A DNA stretch of 64,000 bases from Agapanthus africanus. Its lineage: Eukaryota > Streptophyta > Magnoliopsida > Asparagales > Amaryllidaceae. The notes under the pieces were generated by a model, which saw only the letters and a program-made list of their open reading frames with translations, was not told the origin of the DNA and made no database searches. The stretch is from contig JASDDO010000006.1 of the NCBI GenBank assembly GCA_030015575.1, positions 105,082,045-105,146,044 on the forward strand, given 5' to 3'. Within the stretch, counting starts at the first letter, position 1. Each line of letters begins with the position of its first letter. The position numbers were made by a program, and so were the translations under genes. Shown in pieces: positions 12,166-23,556 of this stretch.

Positions 12166-14282
12166 TGTTGGCTATAGTGCCATGAAGTCAATTATTGAAT
12201 CGCAGGCACGCGATTGTGATGATTGAGGGAGGAACTATACGGGGAGAACAGTCTTACTTAAGATGATAGTATGCTATATAGTTTGTCTTTATTATCATGT
12301 ACAGCATTTGGTGGCTTTACAGATCACTATTGCATGTTGATAGAGCCCATAAGATGCTTGCTTGACTACCATTATTATGATGGCGATCATATACGTGGGA
12401 GCTGGGTGATCTATAAGCGCATCCATAAATGTCACTAGTCATGGGAGTATCGAGACTGGGCATCGATACTCCAGAGTAGACTAGTGTATACTTATCGAGA
12501 CCCCGACGAATGACGGTGGCCGGTCTCACAAGCCATTGGTGTCAGTTTGTCACCTAAGATAGTATACAGGTGCGCATTGGGTTATGAGTATACTGGACGG
12601 ACTCGCCGGGAACATTCTAGTTTGTATTATACATATTTTCAGATAGCAGTTCCCAGGTGACATGAGTACAGGTTAGTCTGTCGACCTGAGATCATCATTT
12701 GTCTCATGTGAGTTCCCCATGTGCTTTGATTACTACCATACCACGGCTCAAAGGAGTCATGCAAACAGGTTTTAGTTGGGTACAGTCCCTAGCCACATGG
12801 AGGCAGTTAGCGGATTTTCGGGGATCCGTCTCTCCCGGTATTGGGGCTTGATGCCTCGTTGTGCACCGATGGCCATCACCAGAAATCCTCGGCCGAGGTG
12901 GACGAGAAATACTGATTTGGATCAGTAGATTCTCGTTGGGTGATGGGCTTCATACCGACACGAAATGTCGTGTTATTAGGGGTCTGACTTTATCCACCCC
13001 CTAGACTCGATATGCGATATTCTTAGATGAACAGACCGGACTGTATAGAGATTGTCATGGACAGGCTCAGTAGGGGTTTGGATGAGCTTGCTCGTCAGCC
13101 TACCATTCGTTGAATATCTGGGTAGCCATTACGTACAGCTAGTGCCGCTGACGTGCATGTGGTTAAACCCACTGCCAGCGTATTGACAAACTTTAGAATC
13201 CAACACAGAGGGTTTTCCTGGTTCTGGCAAAATGATGTAGTAGCCGTATTGAATACGTACAGGGTTCCGATCGATTGATTGTACTTAGTACCCGGACTTT
13301 CGATCGGACAGTTGGTAATACTAGCCGGCTCGGGTTTGAGGCGGATTATTAAATCAGATATTCATTTAATAATTTACGTATATGTATTTCGATACGTATA
13401 ATCTAGTATTATGTTCTTTGTGTTATTCTGTCTCTTCGGGTATTCGTGTTTCGTTACGAATACAGGTATGTATATAAAGTAGAATGTAATCCGTATTTTT
13501 TTACAGATAACATTCTAGAAGGTGGACACCTCATTTTAGGGTTTGTCCATTTATTATAAATGGATAAATGAGGTGGCAATGATTTGATGGGAGTATGGTG
13601 AGGACCATGCTTGCATAGTGTGCACAAATGAATTTTTAATTCATTTGTGCATACTATTCAAGTATGGGCACATTTTAAAAATGTAAGATATTGTTTCACA
13701 AAACCATGGATGCTCATTTTCTCTCTCCATTGTTAGCTCATTATTTTTGTGTGATTGTTCTTTCTCTTGAGGATGTCATCTTCTCCTCACCATTTTGTGC
13801 TTCACTCCTCTCTTGAGTTTCATGGTTTCCTCCATCTTCATCTTCCACCTCCTCTGAACCCTCTCATGTGTTGAGAATCATGAGAGGAGGTGCGATGAGA
13901 TAGATAAACCCTTAGTTCGCTCACTACATCCTAGGATTTCTAGATTAGCAATCTAGAAACCCTAGTTTCTTCGCTTGCATCCTTTGATGTGGAGCTAGAG
14001 CCATGACTACATCCCTCAGGTGGATCATCTTCGACGGAAGAAGATCGGCGGCCATGTTTGTTCGAGCATGCCTCAAGGAGCTTAGGAAGGTGATGGATGA
14101 CCGAAGGACTTGGTTCTTTTGGTATAACGCTTCTAACACTTTAGTTTAGCTTCTTTAATTTGCTAGTATAGGTTTATGGTTTAGAACTTGGGCGGGTTTT
14201 ATTTGAGCCAAAAATTTTTAAATGCTAGTTATTGTTCCGCATCTGTTACGGTAGATGGCCAGAGCGCAGGCGAAACCCAGCA
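12166..14282 (+). repeat. 3' LTR of element A, 2117 bp
   Basis: Begins TGTTGGCTATAGTGCC after the polypurine tract and ends CCCAGCA. It shares its start with F (14626) and, more distantly, K. It also carries modules common to all copia LTRs here: the CAGTAGACTAG-like block, the GGGAGAGACGAAT block (reverse form CTCTCCCGG) and GACGGACTCGCCGGGAAC. It retains the uninterrupted B1 target site at 13732-13736. Confidence 0.85.
13471..13479 (+). promoter_or_regulatory. Candidate TATA box in 3' LTR of A
   Basis: TATATAAAG lies about 1.3 kb into the LTR, followed within about 60 bp by the CATTCTAGAAGG region. F has a weaker TATATACAG at the equivalent place (about 15845). LTR promoters of this superfamily usually sit in the second half of the LTR. 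The start site itself cannot be seen. Confidence 0.4.
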
Positions 14283-14625
14283 GGAGCTTGAGAGTGAGAA
14301 TCTTCGAGTTGGATCATCTTTGATGATGAAGACTTCGAATAAGCTCGTTCCATCCTTCAAGTGGAGTCGAAGAAGAGTTCTAGGACTGCTACTCGGAGCA
14401 ATTGAAGTGAAGACGAGACTACAAAAGTTGTAGTTTCTATTTTTCTTTGCTATGAAACCCTAATCTCTAGTTCAATTCTTATTATTATACTTAGCTCTCT
14501 AGAATTTTTAAAATTGCTCACATGCTTTTGTTAAAACACTAGTGGAGGTGCTAAGACATACTTACACCACAGCCATTGGTCTTTTGCACCTAAGATCATA
14601 TACAGGTGTTCAATGGGGTGAGTAC
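14283..14625 (+). repeat. Broken copia LTR fragments between A and F
   Basis: 14283-14553 resembles the 3' part of a B-type LTR (compare 18745-19065: CTTGAG..AGA..TTCTTCGA, the ACAAAAGTTGTA region, TCTAGAATTTTTAAAATTGCT and GGTGCTAAG). It breaks off before the LTR end. 14570-14625 resembles a different LTR segment (GCCATTGGT...TATACAGGTG..CAATGGGGTGAGTAC). A therefore appears to have inserted into an older LTR that was already rearranged. Confidence 0.6.
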
Positions 14626-16627
14626 TGTTGGCTATAGTGCCCTCAAGTCAATTATAGAATCGTAGGCACACGATTGCAATGATTGAGGGATGACCTATAC
14701 GGATAGAACAGTCTTACTCAAGATGATAGTATGCTATCTGGTTTGTCTTTATCATCATGTATATGTTTTATATGGTATTACAGATCACTATTATATGTTG
14801 ATAGAGCCCATAGGATTCTTGCTTGACTACTAGCATTATGATGGCGATCATATACATGAGAGCTGGGTGGTCTATAAGCAGATCCTTAAATGTCCCTAGT
14901 CATGGGAGTTCTAAGACTGGGCATCGATACTCCAGAGTAGACTAGTGTATACTGATCGAGACCACGACGAAGGGCGGCGGCCGGTCTCACAAGCCATTGG
15001 TGTCTGTTTGTTCCCCGAAGATAGTATACAGGTGCTCATTGGGTTATGAGTACACCGGACGGACTCGCCGGGAACCTGCCAGTTGGTAGTATACCTATTA
15101 TTAGATAGTCGTTCCCAGGTGACATGTGTTCAAGTTAGTCTGTCGACCTGAGATTGTCATTTGTCTCGTGTGAGTTCCCACTGTGCTTTGATTACTACCC
15201 TACTACGGAACAAAGGAGTAGTGCAAACAGGATTTAGTTAGGTACAGTCGCGAGCTTCATGGAGGCAGTGAGCGGCTTGTCGGGGATTCGTCTCTCCCGG
15301 TATTGGGGGTTGATGTCGCGCGGTACACGGGTGGCCATCAGCAGAAATCCTTGGCCAAGGTAATCGAGAATTACTAATTTGGATCAGTAGTTTCTCTGGT
15401 GGTGATGGGCTTCATACCGACACGAAATGTCGCGTTATTAGGGGTCTGAATTTTTCCTCCCCTAGACTCGGACTGTATGGATATTGTCATTGACAGGCTC
15501 AGTAGGTGTTCTGGATGAGTTTGCTCGTCCGTCTCCCTTTCGCTCGATACCTGCTAGCCGTTATGTACAACTAGTGCTGCTGACGTGCTTGTGGTTAAAC
15601 TCACTGCCAGCGTATTGACGAGTCATTAGAGTCCCACACAAAGGGTTTTCCTGCTTCGGGCGAAACGATGTCGTGGCCGTATGGTTTTGCGGCAGGGTTC
15701 GATCATTTACGTGCACTTGTGCATGTATCAGGATTTGGACGGATAATACTAGTGGCTTTGGTTTAAGTCGGATTCTAGTATTATATTGTCAGATTATTTT
15801 CGTCTCATTGAATTTGTATTTTTCGGAATACGGATATGGGTATGTATATACAGATGAGGGGTATTCTTGTAATTTATTACAAGGTGCTTCTAGAAGATGC
15901 CACCTCATTTAGGATTAAATGGTTAATGAGGTGGTGAGGATGAGGTGTTTATTGCATGATTATTGCATGGCATAGTAAGGACCCATGGTTACTATACTAA
16001 GCATGCTTAAGTATTTGTTTGTTGTGAGATTTTGTTAAGTTGAGATATTTTTGGTTGACTCTAGATATTTTGGTGACATGGGATATTTATTGGATGGTTT
16101 CAATTATTGCAAACTACCACAACAAAAGAAATCCCACAACAAAAGAAAACAACAAGCAATCTTCTTTCTTGAGTTGCTCAAGCTTCACACTCTCATCTCT
16201 CATGGCTTCTTCTTCTTCCTCCACCATAACCCTCTCATGTGTTGAGAAACCTACCGTGTTTAGAGACAAAATAATCCCACATTAGACTCTACATCATCAT
16301 GGCTATCTAGTTTAGCAAAGTAGATACTTTAGTTACTTCGGTTATGAAGTAGGAGCTCGTTTCATAAATCCTCGGGTGGATCATCTTCGATGGAGGGAGA
16401 CCGGAGATCAAGCTTGATCGTGGATGCCTCTAGGAGCTTGGGAAGGTGGTTGAAGACCGAAGGACACAGATCAATTCGGTATAACCATTCTTAACTCCTG
16501 AATATTTAGTTTTCTAGTCTAGGGTTAATGGTAGATCCGGGTAGTGGGTTTTGTTAGCGCCAGTTTTGAATTTTTTTTTCCGCAATCGGCTACGGTTTGA
16601 TGGCCAGGGCACTTGCATAACCCAACA
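14626..16627 (+). repeat. 5' LTR of element F, 2002 bp
   Basis: Starts TGTTGGCTATAGTGCC and ends ACCCAACA, with TGGTATCAGAGCC directly following. It is the same family as the 3' LTR of A at 12166-14282, with scattered substitutions and indels. Confidence 0.88.
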
Positions 16628-16640
16628 TGGTATCAGAGCC
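16628..16640 (+). other. Primer-binding site of element F
   Basis: TGGTATCAGAGCC directly adjoins the LTR end at 16627. It is complementary to initiator-Met tRNA. Confidence 0.9.
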
Positions 16641-16886
16641 AACCCATAAACCCTAAACAAGTAGTAGACGATGCATTAGTTTCAAAACCGAAAACTGTGA
16701 TTTCAAAACCCACTCTCTGTTCTGGATTTTTTTTGATCTCTGAAATTTTTTTAAACAATTTCAGAGTCTTAGTTATAACTTGAGAATGATATAGAATGAA
16801 AACGAGGTATTTCCAAGAATTTTTGGCCGGCCACATTCCAAAAATTCTCGATCTCGCCCATTTTACTGTTCATTTAGGGTCCCATT
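16641..16886 (+). mobile_element. Start of the leader of element F
   Basis: Non-coding, with runs of T and A and a GGCCGGCC palindrome at 16825-16832. That palindrome sits at the position (about 190 nt after the primer site) where A, K, GH and J have GC-rich stems. The leader stops at 16886, where LTR B begins. Confidence 0.7.
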
Positions 16887-19076
16887 TGTTAGTTGTATGC
16901 ATGCTCTAGAGGCCATTATTGTACATGATTGTATATTATAGTGGATGCTTAGACATATATAAAGAGGACTTTCTTGCTCGTCATGATAGTATGCTATCTG
17001 GTTGCTCTTTATGTTAACTTGTAGACTTGTATTATGATACTATCTTTCTCTCACATGTTGATAAAGCCCTTAAGATGTGTACTTGACTACCAAGACTATG
17101 ATGGAGATCATACTAGTGGGGTCAGGGTAGTCCATAAGTTCATCCTTTAATTGTTCCTAGTTGTGGGTGTATCGAGATGGGACATCGATATTCCAGAGTA
17201 GACTAGCGTATACGTTTCTTGACCCATATGTTGAGCGATGGATGATCGCACATCCATTGGTGTTTGACATCAAAGATTGTATACGGGTTCTCAGTGGAGA
17301 CTGGGTACACCAAACATGACTCGCCGAGAACTCCTAGATGGTACTATACCTATCGTCAGATAGCAGTTCTCTGGTGACACTGGTATAGGTTAGTCTGTAG
17401 ACCCGAGATCGTCATATAGTCTTATGTGATTCCCATTGTGCTTTGATTTCCACCCTACCACATTCAAAAGAACGTGCAAACACATGGTTTTTGGGTACAG
17501 TCCCGAGTCACATGGAGGCAATGAGCGATAGGAGGGGATTCGTCTCTCCCAGTATTGGGAGTTGATGTTGCGCTGTGCTCGATTGGCCATAACAGGAAGT
17601 CCCTGTCCATGGCTGATACGGAGATTTACTGGTAAGTGTTATCAGTAGTTTCTCAACCCGTTATGAGCCTTACATCGGCATGACTTATCAAGTTACTGGG
17701 GTCTGACGTTTACCACCCCTAGACTCGATATGCGAAATATCAGACGAAGTGACCGGACTGTACGGTAGTGTTGTTGTTGGATTCATAGGAGTATGGACAA
17801 GCTTGCTTGTTGATCTTCTGATCGCTCAATACTCGGGTAGCCGTTACGTCCACCTAGTACCACTGACGGCTTGTGGGTGACTGATATGATCATCACCTAC
17901 TGCCGGCGTATTAACAAGTCATTAGAGTCCTACATAGAGGTTTCCTAGCACATAAGAAACGATGTAGGGCACATATGTGATATGTGCGGGAACGAGATTA
18001 ATACGTGTTTGTGATACCGTATTCCAATCTCGCGATACAGGTTATATGTGATATAATCGGATTGTTAAATCAAGTGTTGATTCAATGTTATGTTATATAT
18101 ATATGTGATATGCATATAAATGATATTAATTGGTTGTATGCGATACAGCCGGGTCATTAAATCAACTATTGATTTAATAATTTTATGTGTAATTTTATAT
18201 TTGATATATTAATATACATTAACTAATATTAGCTCACTTAAGAGAATGTTTTCTCTTTATACATTTAATATATATGTGAAATATATTAATGTATTATTTC
18301 TTTGTTTCATGCTTGATGATACATTATTCATGGGTGCATGAGACTCATACCATACCAAAGATAATTAAGGGTTTAATTTATTTAACGGAAAAATCAAAAT
18401 GAAGCGGAAAATGCCATGGTTAGTTAAGCTTGGAGAAGCTTGTGGAAACCTAGACTTGGTCCACTAATTTTGTTTTATCTTAGATATTATTTAACCCAAC
18501 CATTATCTTTGGCCATGGTTAAGTCTTTACATGAGTTATATATGATATTATCTCACCCATGGTTGCCATATTAATATTGACTTCATCTTCTTCTTCATCT
18601 CCTTGAGCTTACAAGATTTTCTAGAGGTGAAGAAAAAGTGAGAGAGAAATAATTCTAAAGTGAGAAAAATTCCTACTTCATCAACCTACAGTAGACTTGC
18701 CATTTAGTATAGGTTGTTTGCTTCACTAATTCTCATTTAATGAAGAGGTAGCTTGAGTTAGAGATTCTTCGACGTAGATCAAGTTCGGCCTCGAAATTCT
18801 TCAAGCAAGCTTGTTCCTTTCGCCTAGTGGAGCCCAACGAGAGTCCGGGAGACCACTATTTGGAGCGAAGGGACTACTACACGGAGCTTTAGATATGAAG
18901 GACCGGTCTACAAAGGTTGTATTCCTTGTTCACTTAGAGTAAAGATGTTTACTTTCTTTGTCTAACCCTAATTCTCTAGTTAGATCCTTGTTCCGGGATT
19001 CCAAGCACTCTAGATTTTTTAAAATTGCTTGCTAGATGCCATAGAAAACATAGTGAGGGTGCTAAGGAACCCAACA
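16887..19076 (+). repeat. 5' LTR of element B, 2190 bp
   Basis: Starts TGTTAGTTGTATGCATGC with CTCTAGAGGCC following, and ends AAGGAACCCAACA. The start is the same type as the LTRs of I, GH and J when those are read on the minus strand. AT-rich promoter-like sequence (TATATATATATG) lies near 18090. Confidence 0.85.
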
Positions 19077-19085
19077 GTGGTATCA
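19071..19085 (+). repeat. First copy of the LTR-end/primer-site repeat in B
   Basis: CCAACAGTGGTATCA occurs here at the LTR end and again at 24777-24791. Here the primer site is corrupt (TGGTATCATAGA); the second copy reads a full TGGTATCAGAGCC. Without D, about 200 bp separates the two copies. B thus has an extra segment between its LTR and its usable primer-binding site. Confidence 0.7.
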
Positions 19086-19180
19086 TAGATACTAGGCATT
19101 AGATGTCGACCTATGGGGGGTTCTCACTGTGTGACAGTGTGGTGAAGCATAGGCTCTTACCCCCAAGGTGTACCGAGATC
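19086..19180 (+). mobile_element. Extra leader segment of B, left part
   Basis: About 95 bp with no similarity that I recognise to the other leaders in this window. It ends at the GGAAG target site of D and resumes at 24672. Confidence 0.5.
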
Positions 19181-19185
19181 GGAAG
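19181..19185. repeat. Left target-site duplication of D (GGAAG)
   Basis: GGAAG immediately before the D terminus TGTCACGACC. It is repeated exactly at 24667-24671 after the other terminus, GGCGTTACA. Confidence 0.9.
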
Positions 19186-21421
19186 TGTCACGACCCGCAG
19201 GGTACGGACGTGACTGGCACTTAAGTTTACGAAGCGTCTCAAGGCGTCCGTAAAATAAGTAAGCCAAAGCCCAGAACCAAAACCAAATAAGCAGAAGAGT
19301 GAAGAAAACTCAATCAATTGAAAGCGAGTTTATCAAATAAGTCATATAAAACCCTTTTTAAAAACAATATCAATTTTTCCGAAAATTTCGGCAGAGTCTC
19401 CTTTGTAAATACTGGCCCCCAAAATGGGTACAACAAGAATATATATGAATCCAACAAATAAGGCATCCCCAAGCGGGAGCTAGCTCTTCGCAACAAGGCG
19501 GTCACAAATCCCACGCAATATAAAGCAACAACATGCGAAATTATCATAATGAAGCATAGGAAAAACGGCATGTCGACTCAAGTGAGCTCGACCCCAAAAT
19601 ACAGCATAAAAGTCCACAAACCTCACAGTCTCATCTCTAGGTCAATATACAATAATACTGGTAGATACAGTAGATGGAGTACACTAGATAAAAAGAATAT
19701 ACAAGGTGGTACAAAAATAGTAATATAACCCACCTAAGAGCAAAAGTTCGAGTCCAGGCAAAAGAGGCAAAAGAAGCAAGTGCGCCCGCCGCTACTGTAC
19801 TGACGGAGCGGACCTGCAAAATGCTGTGGCACAACGCGGGTGAGTTGCCAACTCATGAGTAATAAATAACATCTACACAGGCTATCGAAAGCATGCACAC
19901 AAGTATCCTAGCATCTAAAATACAGGTAAGGCTGGATGCACTAGCAGGTGTGTATACAACATCAGTGTACTAGAAGGTGTATGTATGCAACATGAATATC
20001 TGAGGTCTCAATAGGTATATATAAGAAACATTGTATCTCCTTTTTGTTTTTGAAACTCTTTTAAAATGCCAGCATAATACTCATAGGATCGATAACAATC
20101 TGTGTCCAGCAACGACACCTAAAAACTGTTTCAAATCTCATAAATCCATGTCATAGTGTCTCTGGCCTCAGCCGTCCGGCTGACCCATCTCAATATCAAT
20201 ATCTCATCCTCTCGCGGCCCCGGTCGGTATCCTCTGGATATCCGCCGTGCCCAATGAAGTCACTGGTAGGTAATCCGTCCCCTGCCAGGCTCAACGTCAA
20301 CACCACATTCATCTTGCCCCGGGGTACCATACCGGGCCCACCATGTACCCGTGACGGTTCCTCCACTCCTCGACACGGATCTCGAAAAGCATAGCAAACT
20401 CATGGTGGACGACACTTTACATCACTAAAAAACCGCAATTACATATTTTAAAAACATAATAAGTTTAGAAATTTTGCGGCTTTCCCCCGAAATCCCCCGA
20501 AATCCAGAAATTTCATAAAATCTCAAGAAACCCTCATAAGTGCATATATCAATGGTGATGAATGCATATGGTATCAATAATTAAGCTACGATGTATGATT
20601 AATAGACTAGGCATGAACAAATAATATGAGGTACATGCACATGAATAGCAATCCTACGATTTCATTTTAAGGAATTAAAGGCAATAGCACAAGTTTAAGC
20701 ATCAATTAGTAAAAGGTTTTAAATTATAGGTTATCTAGTGTGGTGGTATGGAAATTACCAGGGCGTGTGTGTAAGCATGAATAGTGCTCGTGATGCATAT
20801 AAAAACCCTGGCAATAGTGCAGGTGTCCTATAAAATGGGTTCGCATATGTATGTCAATATAAGGCATGGATGTAGAAAATAATCATATAAGTATTATACC
20901 CCTAATTACTAACATCACTAAGAATCTTTTAAGTTACTAAAACTATCGGGCGACTTGCGCCATCCAACGATAGTCCCCCGTAGATGTTACATCTACTCAC
21001 AGGAATCCCTAGCTAGTCACGTCCAATCACCGCTTTCCCCTTTCGTGCCGCGTCTGACGTCTCCGCGACCGAACCTGGAATTTACATCAATACCAAACAT
21101 AAGGTTACATATCAAGAACGACGCAAAACCCAAACGAAAATACTAACGTTCACAAGCTAGGTACAACGTGCAGAAGGTGCGCGGAACACACGCGAAAATC
21201 GCAAAACTGCAAAAATCGTCGATTTGGTCGCCCGGCAAAACTAAAACCCGATTACTCAAAAATCCGCACTCACACATCCTAAAAGTCATAGGATATGCCA
21301 ACAAAAAAATCTAGATATCGCAATTAATTCATCACAATATTTTAGTAAAAACTAGTAAGCACTAATTTACAATTTGGCACAAACATCGAAAATTAGCGAG
21401 AAAGTTAACACAATCCAACAC
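19186..21421 (-). repeat. U5-side part of gypsy LTR D
   Basis: Matches LTR C from its left end (CACGACCCG, GTGACTGGCACTT, the CAAGCGGGAGCTAGCTCTTCG block, GGGTGAGTTGCCAACTC, and the CATCTACTCAC region). It ends with GTTAACACAATCCAACAC (about 21404-21421), whose reverse complement recurs at about 23544-23562. This short inverted duplicate marks the junction with the captured fragment. Confidence 0.75.
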
Positions 21422-21535
21422 GGCCGATCCATACGGCCTGGGGAAGGCGGATCAGTCTGTCCCGGCGGCGTAGGCATGCCATCCTGCTCAGTCCTCGTCT
21501 CGGACGAGCCTGCTCGAATCTCGTCTCGGGCGGCA

Positions 21536-22216
21536 GCCCTCTGTGCCCTCGTAGCCTTTTGCGGCAGCTGGGATCGTCATTTACCTTTAGTGGAGTTCTC
21601 CTACAACAACAGCTTCCACGATACTATTCAGATGGTACCTTTCGAGGCATTGTATGGGAGGAGATGCAAATCGCCCGTTTGTTGGACAGAGCTCAGCGAG
21701 AGCAGTATACTGGGGTTGCAGCTTGTTGAGGAGACGACAGCGAAGATACAGTTGATCCGAGACCGGATGAGAGTGGCTCAGAGCAGGCAGAAATCGTATG
21801 CAGACAGGCGCCGTCGCAGGTTAGAGTTCGCAGTTGGCGACCATGTTTTTCTGTGGGTCTCTCCGATGAAGGGCGTGATGCGATTTGGGCGAAAAGGAAA
21901 GCTTAGCCATAGATTCGTAGGTCCCTTCGAGATTCTCGAGCGTGTCAGCACTGTTGCATATCGTTTGGCCCTTCCACCCAGCTTTCCCGATGTTCACCCC
22001 GTCTTTCATGTTTCGATGCTCCGCAAGTACCATCACGACCCTTCGCATGCGATTCAGCACCCGACAGTCCAGCTAGAGCGCAACCTTTCTTTTGCAGAGC
22101 AGCCGGTGGCCATCCTGGATCGGCAGGTGAAGAAGTTGAGATCGAAGATTATACCAACCATCAAGGTCCTTTCGCGTAGTCCGAGCAGCGAGGAGGTTAC
22201 TTGGGAGACCGAGGGC
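21536..22216 (+). pseudogene. Chromovirus integrase C-terminus with chromodomain-like tail (fragment)
   Basis: An open frame runs 21374-22432, but homology begins only near 21536-21563. From there it reads GSWDRHLPLVEFSYNNSFH, EALYGRRCKSP, the GPF motif (FVGPFEILERV, about nt 21914-21946) and PDVHPVFHVSMLRKY. A chromodomain-like tail (PVAILDRQVKKLR...EEVTWETEGEMRKKYPHLF) ends at about 22216. This order is that of Ty3/gypsy Tekay/Del integrases. The DDE catalytic core and all upstream pol are missing. The apparent N-terminus (MAQTSK...) is not gypsy protein. The frame then runs past the polypurine tract into the LTR. It is a 5'-truncated fragment in a strand opposite to the LTR that contains it. 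Confidence 0.85.
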
Positions 22217-22290
22217 GAGATGAGGAAGAAATATCCCCATCTCTTTGAAGGTACGCTTAGTTATATTTTTAAATTCGGGGACCGAATTTC

Positions 22291-22306
22291 TTTAAGGGGG
22301 GAAGAT
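22291..22306 (+). other. Polypurine tract of the captured gypsy fragment
   Basis: A purine-rich run (AAGGGGGGAAGA core) directly before TGTAACGCC at 22307. It shows that the captured piece is the genuine 3' end of an element (pol-PPT-LTR). Confidence 0.8.
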
Positions 22307-23410
22307 TGTAACGCCTTGAAAAGTCGTTTTGGTGTTTTCCTGGAATTCGGTGAAAAATCGGTATTTTTCCGAAAACCGTCCTTTTTGTTATTTTGCAGTT
22401 TAGGACTAATTATACCTAATTTGGATAGATAATTGCTAGTTTTTAGTAGCAAATGAGTTAATTATGAAATTCTGGTCATTTAAAAATTTTCCCTAATTTT
22501 TCAATTTTTAATATTATTTTAAGCCGGTAAGAAAATACATTAAATTAGCAATAAATACAAATTTTTCTGGGTTAATTTTAATCTTTAAAATTATGTTAAT
22601 TAAAATCTAGTTGTAAAATAAATTTTTAGTATTTTATTTCGATTTTTAACTAATTTTTATTATTGAAAACAAAATTTATTGAATTTTAAGCTAAAACTTG
22701 CAATTTTGGACTTGTAGGGGGTCTTTTTGCATAAAATTTCTTTTGTAAACCCCTCTCTCCCTTCCCTCAGCTCTAGGCCAGCCCCACCATGATCAGGTCC
22801 AGAAAATTTCCTTGCCTCTTTTGACTTTAAGGCATGTGAGGAAATGGTGTGTTTTAAAAAGGTTTTAAAAAGGGGTTAAATTGAAAGTTGGTGTACATTA
22901 TTTGAGAGGGTTGACTTAGAAATTTTCTCACAACACCCACCCCCATCCCTCACCTCTCCCCTGGCCGAAAATCTGCAGGAAATTCCCCCCTTTCCTCTTC
23001 TTTTTCTCTCTCAAATTTCATCAAAATATTGCTCCAAAAATCAAAAATTTAATCTCACAACTTAATTCCCATTCCTTATTCCTTTCACCTTGGGTTTTAT
23101 AACTTGGGTCTTGGTGCTATGAAGCCATCATTGAGGAAAATTCTTCTTACTAGATCTATAAAAATTTGAGGTATAATTTCTACTCTTGTAAGTTGATATG
23201 GTTAGAATTCTTTAATCTAGTTGTTTAGTGTTAATTTTAGTGTTAATCCTAATCTAGTTTTTTTTAAAAGTTAATGCTTGAATTAAAATAGGGTTTCTTG
23301 AAACCATATTTTAGTTAATTAAATCTTTTTAATTAATCTAGTTGTTTACTTAACCAACCTAAATGGTTACTTTGCTTAAATGGCTTGATGTTATGCTAAT
23401 CTAAGTTAAC
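22307..23410 (+). repeat. Inverted-repeat arm 1: LTR 5' part, plus orientation
   Basis: Begins TGTAACGCCTTGAA. It is the near-perfect reverse complement of 23557-24666; differences are scattered single bases and small indels. The arm ends at GTTAAC, which is itself palindromic. The 1104-bp arm and 146-bp spacer would make a long hairpin if transcribed. Confidence 0.9.
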
Positions 23411-23556
23411 TTGTGTGAATTTGTAATTGTTGTTGCTAATTGCCAAAAATCAAGAGAAGGGTTTGTGTTGGAATTATGGTTTGATGCATAGTTAATGGTT
23501 TAAAATTAGTGTAATGGCTAGCTAGTGGGTTAGTTTGGATTGTTGTGTTGGATTGT
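23411..23556 (+). repeat. Spacer of the large inverted repeat
   Basis: 146 bp that appears to be the continuation of the plus-strand LTR from arm 1 (to about LTR position 1250), since its last ~20 bp recur, inverted, at the other junction (21402-21421). No coding content. Confidence 0.65.

Larger units (their letters stand above)
5853..14282 (+). mobile_element. Ty1/copia element A, decayed, plus strand
   Basis: Visible parts are the end of the 5' LTR (5853-6398), primer-binding site (6400-6412), leader, decayed gag-pol, polypurine tract (about 12150-12165) and complete 3' LTR (12166-14282). The two LTRs align from 5853/13737 to 6398/14282. The 5' LTR is split by B1, which is itself split by C. 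The interior is closely related, module by module, to the minus-strand element K (31759-41913), and both carry the same decayed coding sequence. Confidence 0.85.
14626..16886 (+). mobile_element. Ty1/copia element F, 5' end, plus strand
   Basis: 5' LTR (14626-16627), primer-binding site (16628-16640) and about 250 bp of leader, then cut by the insertion of element B at 16887. The remainder would lie to the right of B, I and their nested elements, beyond the window. It is the outermost element of the right-hand stack. Confidence 0.85.

Noticed and set aside
12166-14282. Host gene or promoter between A and F
   Set aside because: The whole interval aligns with LTRs; nothing single-copy remains.
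21374-21535. N-terminal part of the 352-codon frame as genuine integrase protein
   Set aside because: No gypsy similarity before about 21536; it covers LTR D sequence and the chimaeric junction.
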